From contig NZ_JAOXSR010000001.1 in NCBI RefSeq assembly GCF_026163685.1, positions 868,001 through 932,000 of the forward strand: DNA of 64,000 nt, given 5' to 3'. Under the pieces are notes generated by a model that saw only the letters and a program-made list of their open reading frames with translations, had not been told where the DNA came from and ran no database searches. This document shows, piece by piece, positions 56,859 through 64,000 of this stretch (positions are counted from its first letter, which is position 1; the number at the start of each line of letters is the position of its first letter). The translations under genes and the position numbers were made by a program. This DNA comes from Oerskovia flava (GTDB taxonomy: Bacteria > Actinomycetota > Actinomycetes > Actinomycetales > Cellulomonadaceae).

Positions 56859-57794
56859 TCAGCCGGCGGTGAGCTCGGCGCGGGTCGGGGGGTTGGCGCC
56901 GGCGCGCGAGACCGTCACCGCGGCGACCGCCACGCACTGCTCGAGGACGGTGCGCAGGGTGGGCTCGTCGATCGAGCCCAGCTCCTCGCGACGCTCCGCC
57001 CCGAGGAGCCCGGCGGTCCACAGCCCGTCGAGCAGCGCCCCCATGAAGGAGTCGCCGGCACCGACGGTGTCGACCACGTCGATGCGCGGTGCGGCGACCC
57101 GGGTCTCGCCCGCAGCCGTGACGGCGACCGCGCCCTCACCGCCGAACGTCACGACCACGACGGCCGGGCCGAGCGCGAGCCACTGCCGGGCCACGTCGAC
57201 CGGGTCGTGGCCCGGGACCAGCCACTCGACGTCCTCGTCGGAGACCTTCACGACGTCCGACGCCGCGACGAAGTCCTCGATGCGGGCGCGGACCTGCGCG
57301 GGGTCGCCCATGATCTGCGGACGGGCGTTCGGGTCGTAGGTCACGGTCGCGTGTTCCCGGGCCGCCCGGACGAGCTCGAGGACCCCGGTGCCGCCGGGCT
57401 CGAGGACCGCGGCGATCGACCCCGTGTGCACGGCGAGAGCGCCCTGCTCGGCGCGGGCCCCGGCCGGGACCTGCCACGTGAGGTCGAACGTGTAGGTGGC
57501 GGCACCGCTCGCGTCGAGGTGGGCGGTGGCGAGCGACGTGGCCGGGGCGTCCTCGCTGCCGGCGACGAGGCGGACCCCGGAAGACCGGAGCCAGCGCCCG
57601 ACGAGCTCGCCGTGCGCGTCGGCCCCGACCCAGGTCAGGACGCGTGCGTCGCGGCCGAGGCGGCCGAGCGTGAGCGCGACGTTCGCGGGGCTGCCGCCGG
57701 GGTGCTCGTCGACGCTGCCGTCGGCGCGGTGGACGACGTCGATGAGGGCCTCGCCGACGACGAGGACGTGCTCGGGCAGGGTGGGGGCGGTCAT
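56859..57794 (-). CDS. PfkB-family sugar kinase (fructokinase-like)
   Basis: A 311-aa ribokinase-type kinase. [14 protein letters not shown] and the di-Gly switch [17 protein letters not shown] form the N-terminal part; [19 protein letters not shown] is the catalytic GAGD with the base Asp. The pattern is that of bacterial fructokinases, although ribose or a nucleoside is not excluded. Its ATG overlaps the xseB stop by 4 nt, an unusual coupling of a sugar kinase to an exonuclease subunit. It converges on the sugar ABC operon with a 36-nt gap, which hints at a role in sugar use. Confidence 0.88.
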   Translation of the reverse strand: MTAPTLPEHVLVVGEALIDVVHRADGSVDEHPGGSPANVALTLGRLGRDARVLTWVGADAHGELVGRWLRSSGVRLVAGSEDAPATSLATAHLDASGAATYTFDLTWQVPAGARAEQGALAVHTGSIAAVLEPGGTGVLELVRAAREHATVTYDPNARPQIMGDPAQVRARIEDFVAASDVVKVSDEDVEWLVPGHDPVDVARQWLALGPAVVVVTFGGEGAVAVTAAGETRVAAPRIDVVDTVGAGDSFMGALLDGLWTAGLLGAERREELGSIDEPTLRTVLEQCVAVAAVTVSRAGANPPTRAELTAG

Positions 57795-58057
57795 CGCGCG
57801 TCCTCCTCGGTGGTGGGGTCCGCGCCGTCCGGCCCGGTCCCGGTGGTGCGTGCGGCGTCGAGCCGCCGCCGGGCGCCGTCGAGCCACTCCTGGCAGCGCG
57901 CGGCGAGCGCCTCGCCGCGCTCCCAGAGCGCCAGCGAGTCCTCGAGCGGCTCGCCGCCGGCCTCGAGCCGGGACACGACCTGGACGAGCTCGTCCCGGGC
58001 CTGCTCGTAGGTCAGGCCCGAGACCTCGGGCATGACAGCGTTGTCTTCGGTGGTCAC
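57791..58057 (-). CDS. xseB: Exodeoxyribonuclease VII small subunit
   Basis: An 88-aa XseB that binds the large subunit to make exonuclease VII, degrading single-stranded DNA. The family pattern is complete: [49 protein letters not shown]. The GTG at 58057 gives [12 protein letters not shown]; an internal ATG at 58033 is also possible. The start lies 67 nt after the xseA stop, same strand, and the stop overlaps the kinase gene. Confidence 0.92.
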   Translation of the reverse strand: MTTEDNAVMPEVSGLTYEQARDELVQVVSRLEAGGEPLEDSLALWERGEALAARCQEWLDGARRRLDAARTTGTGPDGADPTTEEDAR

Positions 58058-58124
58058 GGGAGTAGTCAACCTCATCTGGTCGCAGGGACGGAAACGTGGG
58101 TCACCGTGTGGAGCACCGTGTGGG

Positions 58125-59435
58125 TCATCGTGCCTGCGCCTCGACGGTGCCCTCGGCGACGCGGATGTGCAGGTCGTCGCCGGTGCGGACCTCGGTGCTG
58201 GAGCGCACGACGGCGCCACCGGGGAGCTGCACGACGGCGTAGCCCCGCTCGAGCGTGGAGGCCGGGGACAGCGTGCGCACCTGGGCGGAGAGCCGCCCGA
58301 CGTCACCTCCCGCCCGCAGCAGGAGCGTGTCGAGGGCGCGCCGGGCCCGGTCGCGCGCCGCGAGCACGTCCCGTTCCCGCGCGTCGACCATGGTGCGGGG
58401 CGCGGCGAGCACCGGGCGGGAACGCAGGGCGTCGAGACCGGCCTGCTCGCGGGCGAGCCGACCCGTGATCGCCTGGCGCATCCGGGAGCGTGCCTGCGCC
58501 AGGCGGGCGCGCTCCTCGCCGACGTCGGGGACGATGCGCTTGGCCGCAGCCGTCGGGGTCGACGCGCGGTAGTCCGCGACGAGGTCGAGCAGCGGTGCGT
58601 CCGTCTCGTGGCCGATAGCGCTCACGAGCGGCGTGCGGCAGGCCGCGGCGGCGCGCACCAGCGCCTCGTTGCTGAACGGCAGGAGGTCCTCGACGGCGCC
58701 CCCGCCGCGCGCGACGACGATCACGTCCACGTCGGTGCGCGCGTCCAGCTCGGCGATCGCCGCGCTCACCTGGGCGACGGCGCCCGATCCCTGGACGGCG
58801 ACCTCACGGATCTCGAAGCGCACCTGGGGCCAGCGCGCGCGGGCGTTGACCACGACGTCGTGCTCCGCCTTCGACTCGCGCCCGCACACGAGCCCCACCA
58901 CGGCGGGCAGGAACGGCAGCGGCACCTTGCGGTCCGGGTCGAACAGGCCCTCGGCCGCGAGGATGCGTCGGAGGTGGTCGATCCGCGCGAGCAGCTCGCC
59001 GACCCCCACCGCGCGGATCTCCTGCGCCTGCAGCTGGAACGAGCCGCGCCGGGCCCAGAAGACCGGCTTGGCGTGCACGACGACGTGCGCTCCCTCCGCG
59101 AGCGGCGTCGCCACGGCGTCGACGACCTGGGCGAACGCCGCGACGGGCAGCGACATGTCCTGGTCGGTGTCCCGCAGCGTGAGGAAGGCCATCGACGTGC
59201 CGGGGCGACGGTTGAGCTGGACGACCTGCCCCTCGACCCACACGGGGGCCATCCGGTCGACGTACTCGGCGATCTTGCTCGACAGCAGGCGCACCGGCCA
59301 GGGGTTCTCGGCCGTGGTGTCCAGTGCGCGCGCAGGCGCCCGCGGCCGCGCGGCCGCTCTCGACGCTGAGTCCGCGCCGGGGGTCGCGAGGGAGCCGTCC
59401 TGGTCGCGGGTGCCGGAGGTCGCGTCGGGTGTCAC
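58125..59435 (-). CDS. xseA: Exodeoxyribonuclease VII large subunit
   Basis: A 436-aa XseA. The N-terminal OB-fold includes [20 protein letters not shown]; the catalytic region has [35 protein letters not shown] and [21 protein letters not shown], where the Asp and His groups are conserved; a coiled-coil domain follows and [10 protein letters not shown] ends the conserved part. The start is uncertain: GTG 59435 adds about 40 low-complexity residues before [10 protein letters not shown], and the ribosome-like GGAGG touches it directly. It diverges from ispH over 73 nt. Confidence 0.93.
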   Translation of the reverse strand: MTPDATSGTRDQDGSLATPGADSASRAAARPRAPARALDTTAENPWPVRLLSSKIAEYVDRMAPVWVEGQVVQLNRRPGTSMAFLTLRDTDQDMSLPVAAFAQVVDAVATPLAEGAHVVVHAKPVFWARRGSFQLQAQEIRAVGVGELLARIDHLRRILAAEGLFDPDRKVPLPFLPAVVGLVCGRESKAEHDVVVNARARWPQVRFEIREVAVQGSGAVAQVSAAIAELDARTDVDVIVVARGGGAVEDLLPFSNEALVRAAAACRTPLVSAIGHETDAPLLDLVADYRASTPTAAAKRIVPDVGEERARLAQARSRMRQAITGRLAREQAGLDALRSRPVLAAPRTMVDARERDVLAARDRARRALDTLLLRAGGDVGRLSAQVRTLSPASTLERGYAVVQLPGGAVVRSSTEVRTGDDLHIRVAEGTVEAQAR

Positions 59436-59495
59436 CCTCCACAGCCTGCCGTACGCGACCCACACCCGGAACACGGCGAGCGCGCGCGGGTCACC

Positions 59496-59501
59496 TAGAC
59501 T
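59496..59501 (+). promoter_or_regulatory. -10 element of ispH
   Basis: TAGACT ends 7 nt before the ispH GTG, so transcription should start at or next to the start codon and give a leaderless mRNA. I see no convincing -35 hexamer. Confidence 0.45.
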
Positions 59502-59508
59502 GGTCGGC

Positions 59509-60570
59509 GTGAGCTCCACCGGCAGTCCGACATCCAGCACGTCCGTCACGCCCCGGCCCGACGCGCGCAAGCGCGTCCTGCTGGCTGCCCCGCGCGGTTA
59601 CTGCGCAGGCGTCGACCGCGCCGTGATCGCGGTCGAGAAGGCGCTCGACCACTACGGCGCCCCGGTCTACGTGCGCAAGGAGATCGTGCACAACAAGTAC
59701 GTCGTGGAGACCCTCACCGAGCGCGGTGCGGTCTTCGTCGACGAGACCGACGAGGTCCCCGAGGGCGCTCGGGTCGTGTTCTCGGCGCACGGCGTCTCGC
59801 CGGCGGTCCACGCGGCCGCGGCCGCCCGCAACCTCGACACGATCGACGCCACGTGTCCCCTGGTGACCAAGGTGCACAAGGAGGCCGTGCGCTTCGCCAA
59901 GGACGACTACGACATCCTCCTCATCGGGCACGACGGCCACGAGGAGGTCGAGGGCACCGCCGGCGAGGCGCCCGACCACGTGCAGGTCGTCAACTCCCCG
60001 GACGACGTCGTCAACGTCACGGTCCGCGACCCCGAGAAGGTCGTGTGGATCTCCCAGACGACGCTCTCGGTGGACGAGACGATGGAGACGGTCGACCGGC
60101 TGCGCGAGCGGTTCCCGACCCTGCAGAACCCGCCGAGCGACGACATCTGCTACGCGACCCAGAACCGCCAGGTCGCCGTGAAGAAGCTCGCGCCGGACTG
60201 CGACCTGGTCATCGTCGTGGGCTCCGCGAACTCGTCGAACTCGGTGCGCCTCGTCGAGGTCGCCCTCGGTGCGGGGGCGGGGTCCTCGTACCGTGTCGAC
60301 CGCGCGCAGGAGATCGACCCCGCGTGGTTCGAGGGCGTGACCACGGTCGGGCTCACGTCCGGTGCGTCGGTCCCCGAGATCCTCGTCGACGACGTCCTGC
60401 GCTACCTCGCCGACCGCGGGTACGGCGAGGTCGAGGAGGTGCGCACGGCGACCGAGGACCTCATGTTCTCGCTGCCGCGCGAGCTGCGCGCCGACCTCAA
60501 GGCCGCCGGGAACGCCCCGGCCCGCCCGCGCCGCGAGAACCGCACCGCGCTGTCGGTCGAGCCGGTCTGA
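59509..60570 (+). CDS. ispH: 4-hydroxy-3-methylbut-2-enyl diphosphate reductase
   Basis: A 353-aa IspH/LytB, the last enzyme of the non-mevalonate isoprenoid route, making IPP and DMAPP. The Fe-S ligands are C32 in [11 protein letters not shown], the Cys in [12 protein letters not shown], and that in [20 protein letters not shown] and [17 protein letters not shown] hold the substrate-binding His and Ser/Asn. The N-terminal 20 residues are Ser/Thr-rich and variable. The GTG at 59509 lies next to a -10 element with no ribosome site, fitting leaderless translation. Confidence 0.96.
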   Translation: MSSTGSPTSSTSVTPRPDARKRVLLAAPRGYCAGVDRAVIAVEKALDHYGAPVYVRKEIVHNKYVVETLTERGAVFVDETDEVPEGARVVFSAHGVSPAVHAAAAARNLDTIDATCPLVTKVHKEAVRFAKDDYDILLIGHDGHEEVEGTAGEAPDHVQVVNSPDDVVNVTVRDPEKVVWISQTTLSVDETMETVDRLRERFPTLQNPPSDDICYATQNRQVAVKKLAPDCDLVIVVGSANSSNSVRLVEVALGAGAGSSYRVDRAQEIDPAWFEGVTTVGLTSGASVPEILVDDVLRYLADRGYGEVEEVRTATEDLMFSLPRELRADLKAAGNAPARPRRENRTALSVEPV

Positions 60571-60595
60571 CCGTCAGGCCGGTGCGGCCCGACGG

Positions 60596-62095
60596 TCAGG
60601 AGGCCTCGGCCTCCTCGTCGATCGCGACGACGCTCTCGTTGACCGAGGCGAGCAGCTCGGGTGCGCTGATCGCGCTGAGCTGCGGGTTGGCGGCCGGGGG
60701 AGTGGGCAGGTCGCCGTCGACGACCTCGAGGTCGGCGAACCGTCGTGCGCTGACGAGGACGCGCGTCTCGAGCGACCCCACCGTGCGGTTGTAGGAGTCG
60801 GCGGCCCCCTGGAGCTGGCGGCCGAGCTTCGCGAGGTGGTTGCCCATCACCGCGAGGCGGCCGTGCAGCTCCTTGCCGAGGACGAGCACCTGCTGCGCGT
60901 TCTCCGCGAGCGCATCCTGCCGCCAGGCGTACGCGACGGTGCGCAGCAGCGCGATCATCGTCATGGGCGTGGCGACGATGACGTTGCGCGACACGGCGTA
61001 CTCGAGGATCGAAGGGTCCTGCTCGAGCGCCGCGGACAGGAACGACTCCGCCGGCACGAACATCACGACGAACTCGGGCGCCGGGCTGAACTGGTCCCAG
61101 TAGCGCTTGTCGCCGAGGTCGTCGACGTGCTTGCGCAGGTGGCGCGCGTGCGCCGAGAGCCGGTCCGCGCGGACCGCCGGGTCCGTGGCCTGCTGGGCGT
61201 CGAGGTAGCCGAGGAACGCCACCTTCGCGTCCACGACGACGTTCTTGCCCCCGGCGAGCCGGACGACCATGTCGGGCCGCAGCGCGCCGTCGTCCGTCGT
61301 GACCTGGTCCTGCTCGACGAAGTCCACGTGCGCGACCATCCCGGCAGCCTCCACGACCCGCCGCAGCTGGAGCTCGCCCCACGCGCCCCGCACCTGCGAG
61401 GAACGCAGCGCGGTGACGAGCTGGCCGGTCTCGCCGCGCAGGAGGTCGGACGCCTCGCGCACGCCGCGGACGTGCTCGGTGAGCGTGCTGTGCGCCTCGA
61501 TGCGCGCCCGCTCGGCCGCGGAGACCTCGGCCTTCACCTGGTCGAGGGCCCTGCTGAGGGGCTCGACGAGCTGGCGCACGGCCGTCTCGCGCTTCGCCAG
61601 CTCGGCGTCACCGGCCTGCTGGCTGCGCTTGAAGCGCTCGTCGGCCTGGGCGAGGAGCTGCTCGGTGCTCTGGGCGAGGATCTTGCGCGACAGCGTCTCG
61701 AACTGGGCCTCGAGCCGCTGGTGGTCACCCTGGATCTCGGCCAGGCGCCGCTGCGACGCCGCCTGCAGGTCGGCGAGCTGGCGCTCGTGGCTCGCGCGGG
61801 CGAGGTCGAGGCGCTCGTCCGCCGCGCGCTCGGCCGCACCGAGCTGCCGGGCGAACGCGTCGCGCTCGGAGGCGATCTGCCGCTCGAAGCCCTCACGCTC
61901 GGCCGCCACGCGCTCCGCGAGTCCCGCACCCCGGGCGGCCTCCTGCTGGGCCTGGGCGAGCAGACCGGTCAGCCGGGTGATCTCCGCACGGCCGCCGTCG
62001 GGGCTGGACCTGCGCGCGAGCCAGCCTGCCCCCGCCCCGAGCACGAGGCCCAGGACGAGTCCGACGAGCAGCATCAACCATGACGAGGTGTCCAT
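60596..62095 (-). CDS. rmuC: DNA recombination protein RmuC
   Basis: A 499-aa RmuC. An N-terminal membrane helix (SWLMLLVGLVLGLVLGAGAG, residues 5-24) anchors a long coiled coil (about 30-190, rich in Glu/Arg/Gln/Ala), then the RmuC domain: SSQVRGAWGELQLRRVVE, DFVEQDQ, RPDMVVRL, VVDAKVAFLGYLD and FVPAESFLSAAL, with the nuclease-fold Asp/Lys. RmuC limits DNA inversions at short repeats. It converges on ispH with a 25-nt gap and diverges from the ABC exporter genes. Confidence 0.93.
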   Translation of the reverse strand: MDTSSWLMLLVGLVLGLVLGAGAGWLARRSSPDGGRAEITRLTGLLAQAQQEAARGAGLAERVAAEREGFERQIASERDAFARQLGAAERAADERLDLARASHERQLADLQAASQRRLAEIQGDHQRLEAQFETLSRKILAQSTEQLLAQADERFKRSQQAGDAELAKRETAVRQLVEPLSRALDQVKAEVSAAERARIEAHSTLTEHVRGVREASDLLRGETGQLVTALRSSQVRGAWGELQLRRVVEAAGMVAHVDFVEQDQVTTDDGALRPDMVVRLAGGKNVVVDAKVAFLGYLDAQQATDPAVRADRLSAHARHLRKHVDDLGDKRYWDQFSPAPEFVVMFVPAESFLSAALEQDPSILEYAVSRNVIVATPMTMIALLRTVAYAWRQDALAENAQQVLVLGKELHGRLAVMGNHLAKLGRQLQGAADSYNRTVGSLETRVLVSARRFADLEVVDGDLPTPPAANPQLSAISAPELLASVNESVVAIDEEAEAS

Positions 62096-62219
62096 ACCCG
62101 GCACCCTCCCACCTCCCACCCACACACCTGTCCCCCCGTCCATCCGTGCGCCCGCCCCACGGCCCGGCTCGTGCCCCTGTCGCGAGCGTGCGGCGGAGAT
62201 GTCCGGTTCGGTTGATTGT

Positions 62220-62225
62220 TAGGTT
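62220..62225 (+). promoter_or_regulatory. Candidate -10 of the ABC exporter operon
   Basis: TAGGTT ends 6 nt before the ATG at 62232; no clear ribosome site or -35 is visible, so a leaderless start is possible. Confidence 0.3.
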
Positions 62226-62231
62226 GGTGCC

Positions 62232-63122
62232 ATGGTCGACGCTCCCGAACCTCCTGTCCCCGTGCCGGCTCCCGCCGGCACCGCCGGTACCAGTCCCGTC
62301 ACCCCCGTCGCACCGGGGCCGGTCGACCCGGATCCCGCGGCCGCCGCCGCACCGGGCGCCGGGCAGACGCCGTCGGCGATCTCCGTGCGCGGCCTCTGGA
62401 AGCGCTTCGGCGAGAAGATCGCGGTCGCGGGCATCGACCTGGACGTCCCCGCCGGCTCGTTCTACGGCATGGTGGGCCCCAACGGCGCGGGCAAGACGAC
62501 GTCGCTGTCGATGGCGACGGGAATGCTGCGCCCCGACTACGGCTCGGTGCACGTGCACGGGGTCGACATCTGGGCGAACCCCGTCGAGGGCAAGCGGCTC
62601 CTCGGCGTGCTGCCCGACGGCGTGCGGCTCTTCGACCGCCTCACGGGCGCCCAGCTCGTCACCTATGCGGGCCTGCTGCGCGGGATGGACCGGGACACGG
62701 TCGCCGAGCGCACGCACGACCTCCTGGAGGCCCTCGACCTGGCGGCCGACGCCAACACCTTCGTCGTGGACTACTCCGCGGGCATGACCAAGAAGATCGC
62801 CCTGGCGAGCGCGATCATCCATGCGCCGCGCGTCCTGGTGCTCGACGAGCCCTTCGAGGCGGTCGACCCGATCTCCGCCGCGAACATCCGCGACATCCTC
62901 TCCGGGTACGTCGCGTCCGGCGGCACGGTCGTGGTCTCGTCGCACGTCATGGACCTGGTCCAGCGCATGTGCGACCACGTCGCGGTCGTCGCGGCCGGGC
63001 ACGTCCTGGCGGCCGGCACGGTCGACGAGGTGCGCGCGGGCCAGAGCCTCGAGGACCGGTTCGTCGAGCTCGTCGGCGGCCGTCAGAGCACGGAGGGCCT
63101 CGCGTGGTTGCGCAGTTCGTAA
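62232..63122 (+). CDS. ABC exporter ATPase
   Basis: A 296-aa ATPase with a 45-residue Pro/Ala/Val-rich N-terminal extension. Walker A is VGPNGAGKTTSLSM, the Q-loop is at GVLPDGVRLFDRLTG, the signature is weak (DYSAGMTKKIALASAII), Walker B VLVLDEPFEAVD and the H-loop VVVSSHVMDLVQ. The SAGMTKK-type signature is common in ABC-2 exporters of antibiotics or unknown lipids. The permease gene starts inside its 3' end with a 19-nt overlap. Confidence 0.92.
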   Translation: MVDAPEPPVPVPAPAGTAGTSPVTPVAPGPVDPDPAAAAAPGAGQTPSAISVRGLWKRFGEKIAVAGIDLDVPAGSFYGMVGPNGAGKTTSLSMATGMLRPDYGSVHVHGVDIWANPVEGKRLLGVLPDGVRLFDRLTGAQLVTYAGLLRGMDRDTVAERTHDLLEALDLAADANTFVVDYSAGMTKKIALASAIIHAPRVLVLDEPFEAVDPISAANIRDILSGYVASGGTVVVSSHVMDLVQRMCDHVAVVAAGHVLAAGTVDEVRAGQSLEDRFVELVGGRQSTEGLAWLRSS

Positions 63123-64000
63123 GGCTCAAGCTGACGCTCATGGCGAACTCGTTCCGCCGGAGCACGTGGCAGACCATCGGGTTCGTCGCCGGCGCCCTCT
63201 ACGGACTGTTCGTCGTGGGCATGGTCGTCATCGGCCTGACCGTGCTCGGGTCGCAGGACCCGGTCCTGGCGGGCGGGATCATCACCCTCGGCGGTGCGCT
63301 GGTGGTGCTCGGCTGGTGGATCGTCCCGCTCTTCGCCTTCGGCGTCGACGCGACCCTCGACCCGCAGCGGTTCGTCACCTACGCGATGCCCCGCCGGACG
63401 CTCCTCGCGGGCCTCGCCACGGCGGGAGTCGTGAGCATCCCCGGCATCGTCACGCTGCTGGTGGCGCTCGGCACCTCGCTGGCGTGGTGGCGCTCGCCCC
63501 TCGCCCTGGTCGCCGCCGTGGTGGGCGGGCTCCTGGCGCTGGCGACGTGCGTCGTCGGGTCCCGCGCGACGACGACGGCGCTCGCCCCGCTGCTCGAGTC
63601 CCGGCGCTACCGCGAGGTCGTGACCATCGCGGCGTTCGTCCCGATCATGCTCATCGGCCCGGCCTTCGCCTGGGTGGGGGCCCGGCTGGGCTCGGACGAC
63701 GGCGTCACGGTAGGCCCAGGGGGCGGCGTCGGCAGCCTGGTCGCCGACCTCGCCGGCGTCGTCGCGTGGACGCCGTTCGGTGCGCCGTGGGCGTTGGCCG
63801 CCGGTGTGCACGACGGCGCGTGGGGCCTCGTCCTCGCCCGTCTCGTCGTGGCGCTCGTCACGCTGGGCGTCGTCTGGGTGGTCTGGGACCGGGCGCTCGG
63901 TCGAGCGCTGGTGAGCCCGCCGACGTCGGGCGCGGCCGCCCAGGCCAAGGGGCTCGGCTGGTTCGCGCGGTTCCCTGCCACGCCCACGGGCGCGGTGGCG
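63104..64000 (+). CDS. ABC exporter permease, cut by right edge
   Basis: An open frame of 299 codons running off the window. It starts GTG with GGAGGG 6 nt upstream, inside the ATPase gene, and reads MVAQFVRLKLTLMANSFRRS, the usual opening of actinobacterial large ABC-2-type permeases, followed by helices such as FVAGALYGLFVVGMVVIGL and LGGALVVLGWWIVPLFAFGV. About six transmembrane segments are visible. Substrate unknown; the paired ATPase suggests an exporter. Confidence 0.88.
   Translation, partial: MVAQFVRLKLTLMANSFRRSTWQTIGFVAGALYGLFVVGMVVIGLTVLGSQDPVLAGGIITLGGALVVLGWWIVPLFAFGVDATLDPQRFVTYAMPRRTLLAGLATAGVVSIPGIVTLLVALGTSLAWWRSPLALVAAVVGGLLALATCVVGSRATTTALAPLLESRRYREVVTIAAFVPIMLIGPAFAWVGARLGSDDGVTVGPGGGVGSLVADLAGVVAWTPFGAPWALAAGVHDGAWGLVLARLVVALVTLGVVWVVWDRALGRALVSPPTSGAAAQAKGLGWFARFPATPTGAVA

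Overview
The window is 64 kb of very G+C-rich chromosome. GTG starts are common, genes are packed in short operons with 1-4 nt stop/start overlaps, and terminators are long G+C hairpins without U tracts. With an MrpA-MrpB fusion, a RamB-type regulator beside the glyoxylate genes, an LpqY/SugABC-like sugar importer and actinobacterial MoaA, XdhC and SufE types, this points to an actinobacterium. The order Micrococcales (Cellulomonas/Cellulosimicrobium-like) is my inference, not proven.

Layout. 1-2.8 kb: the 3' tail of an AAA+ ATPase gene overlapping a complete cytoplasmic subtilisin-like protease gene. This matches the IetAS anti-phage pair and is visibly lower in G+C than the rest. 2.8-10.5 kb: small membrane protein, moaA, then a molybdenum-hydroxylase operon (xdhC, FAD subunit, fused 2Fe-2S/Mo subunit) facing mocA and an HxlR regulator. 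10.6-13.2 kb: qorB-like reductase, CatE-type ring-cleavage dioxygenase, DUF4203-like membrane protein. 13.2-18.6 kb: universal stress protein, IclR regulator, and an Entner-Doudoroff/uronate branch (KDPG aldolase, KDG kinase, unknown 122-aa protein, SDR, BASS-type transporter). 18.6-22.8 kb: SufE, two-domain rhodanese, 2,2-dialkylglycine decarboxylase and its divergent LysR regulator. 22.8-23.2 kb: a decayed IS5-like transposase.

23.3-34.9 kb: membrane glycerophosphodiesterase, two Pro-rich single-pass proteins, malate synthase and isocitrate lyase with divergent RamB, a TetR/oxidoreductase pair with a clear operator, and a membrane alpha/beta hydrolase. 35-42.2 kb: thiolase and the six-gene Mrp Na+/H+ antiporter operon. 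42.4-46.1 kb: DUF1697 protein, amidase, and PIN-PhoH (PhoH2) with a short overlapping upstream ORF. 46.2-52.3 kb: a four-gene NMT1-type ABC importer, fumarase C, beta-carbonic anhydrase. 52.4-56.8 kb: four-gene sugar ABC importer. 56.9-64 kb: pfkB kinase coupled to xseB, xseA, divergent ispH, rmuC, and an ABC exporter pair cut by the right edge.

Functional links. The KDG/KDPG genes feed pyruvate and glyceraldehyde-3-phosphate into central metabolism. aceA/aceB with RamB handle growth on acetate or fatty acids, alongside thiolase and fumarase. Local regulators sit beside palindromic operators at six places (HxlR, CatE, IclR, LysR, RamB and TetR regions), so most small clusters look self-regulated. 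I saw no tRNA, rRNA, CRISPR array or intact mobile element.
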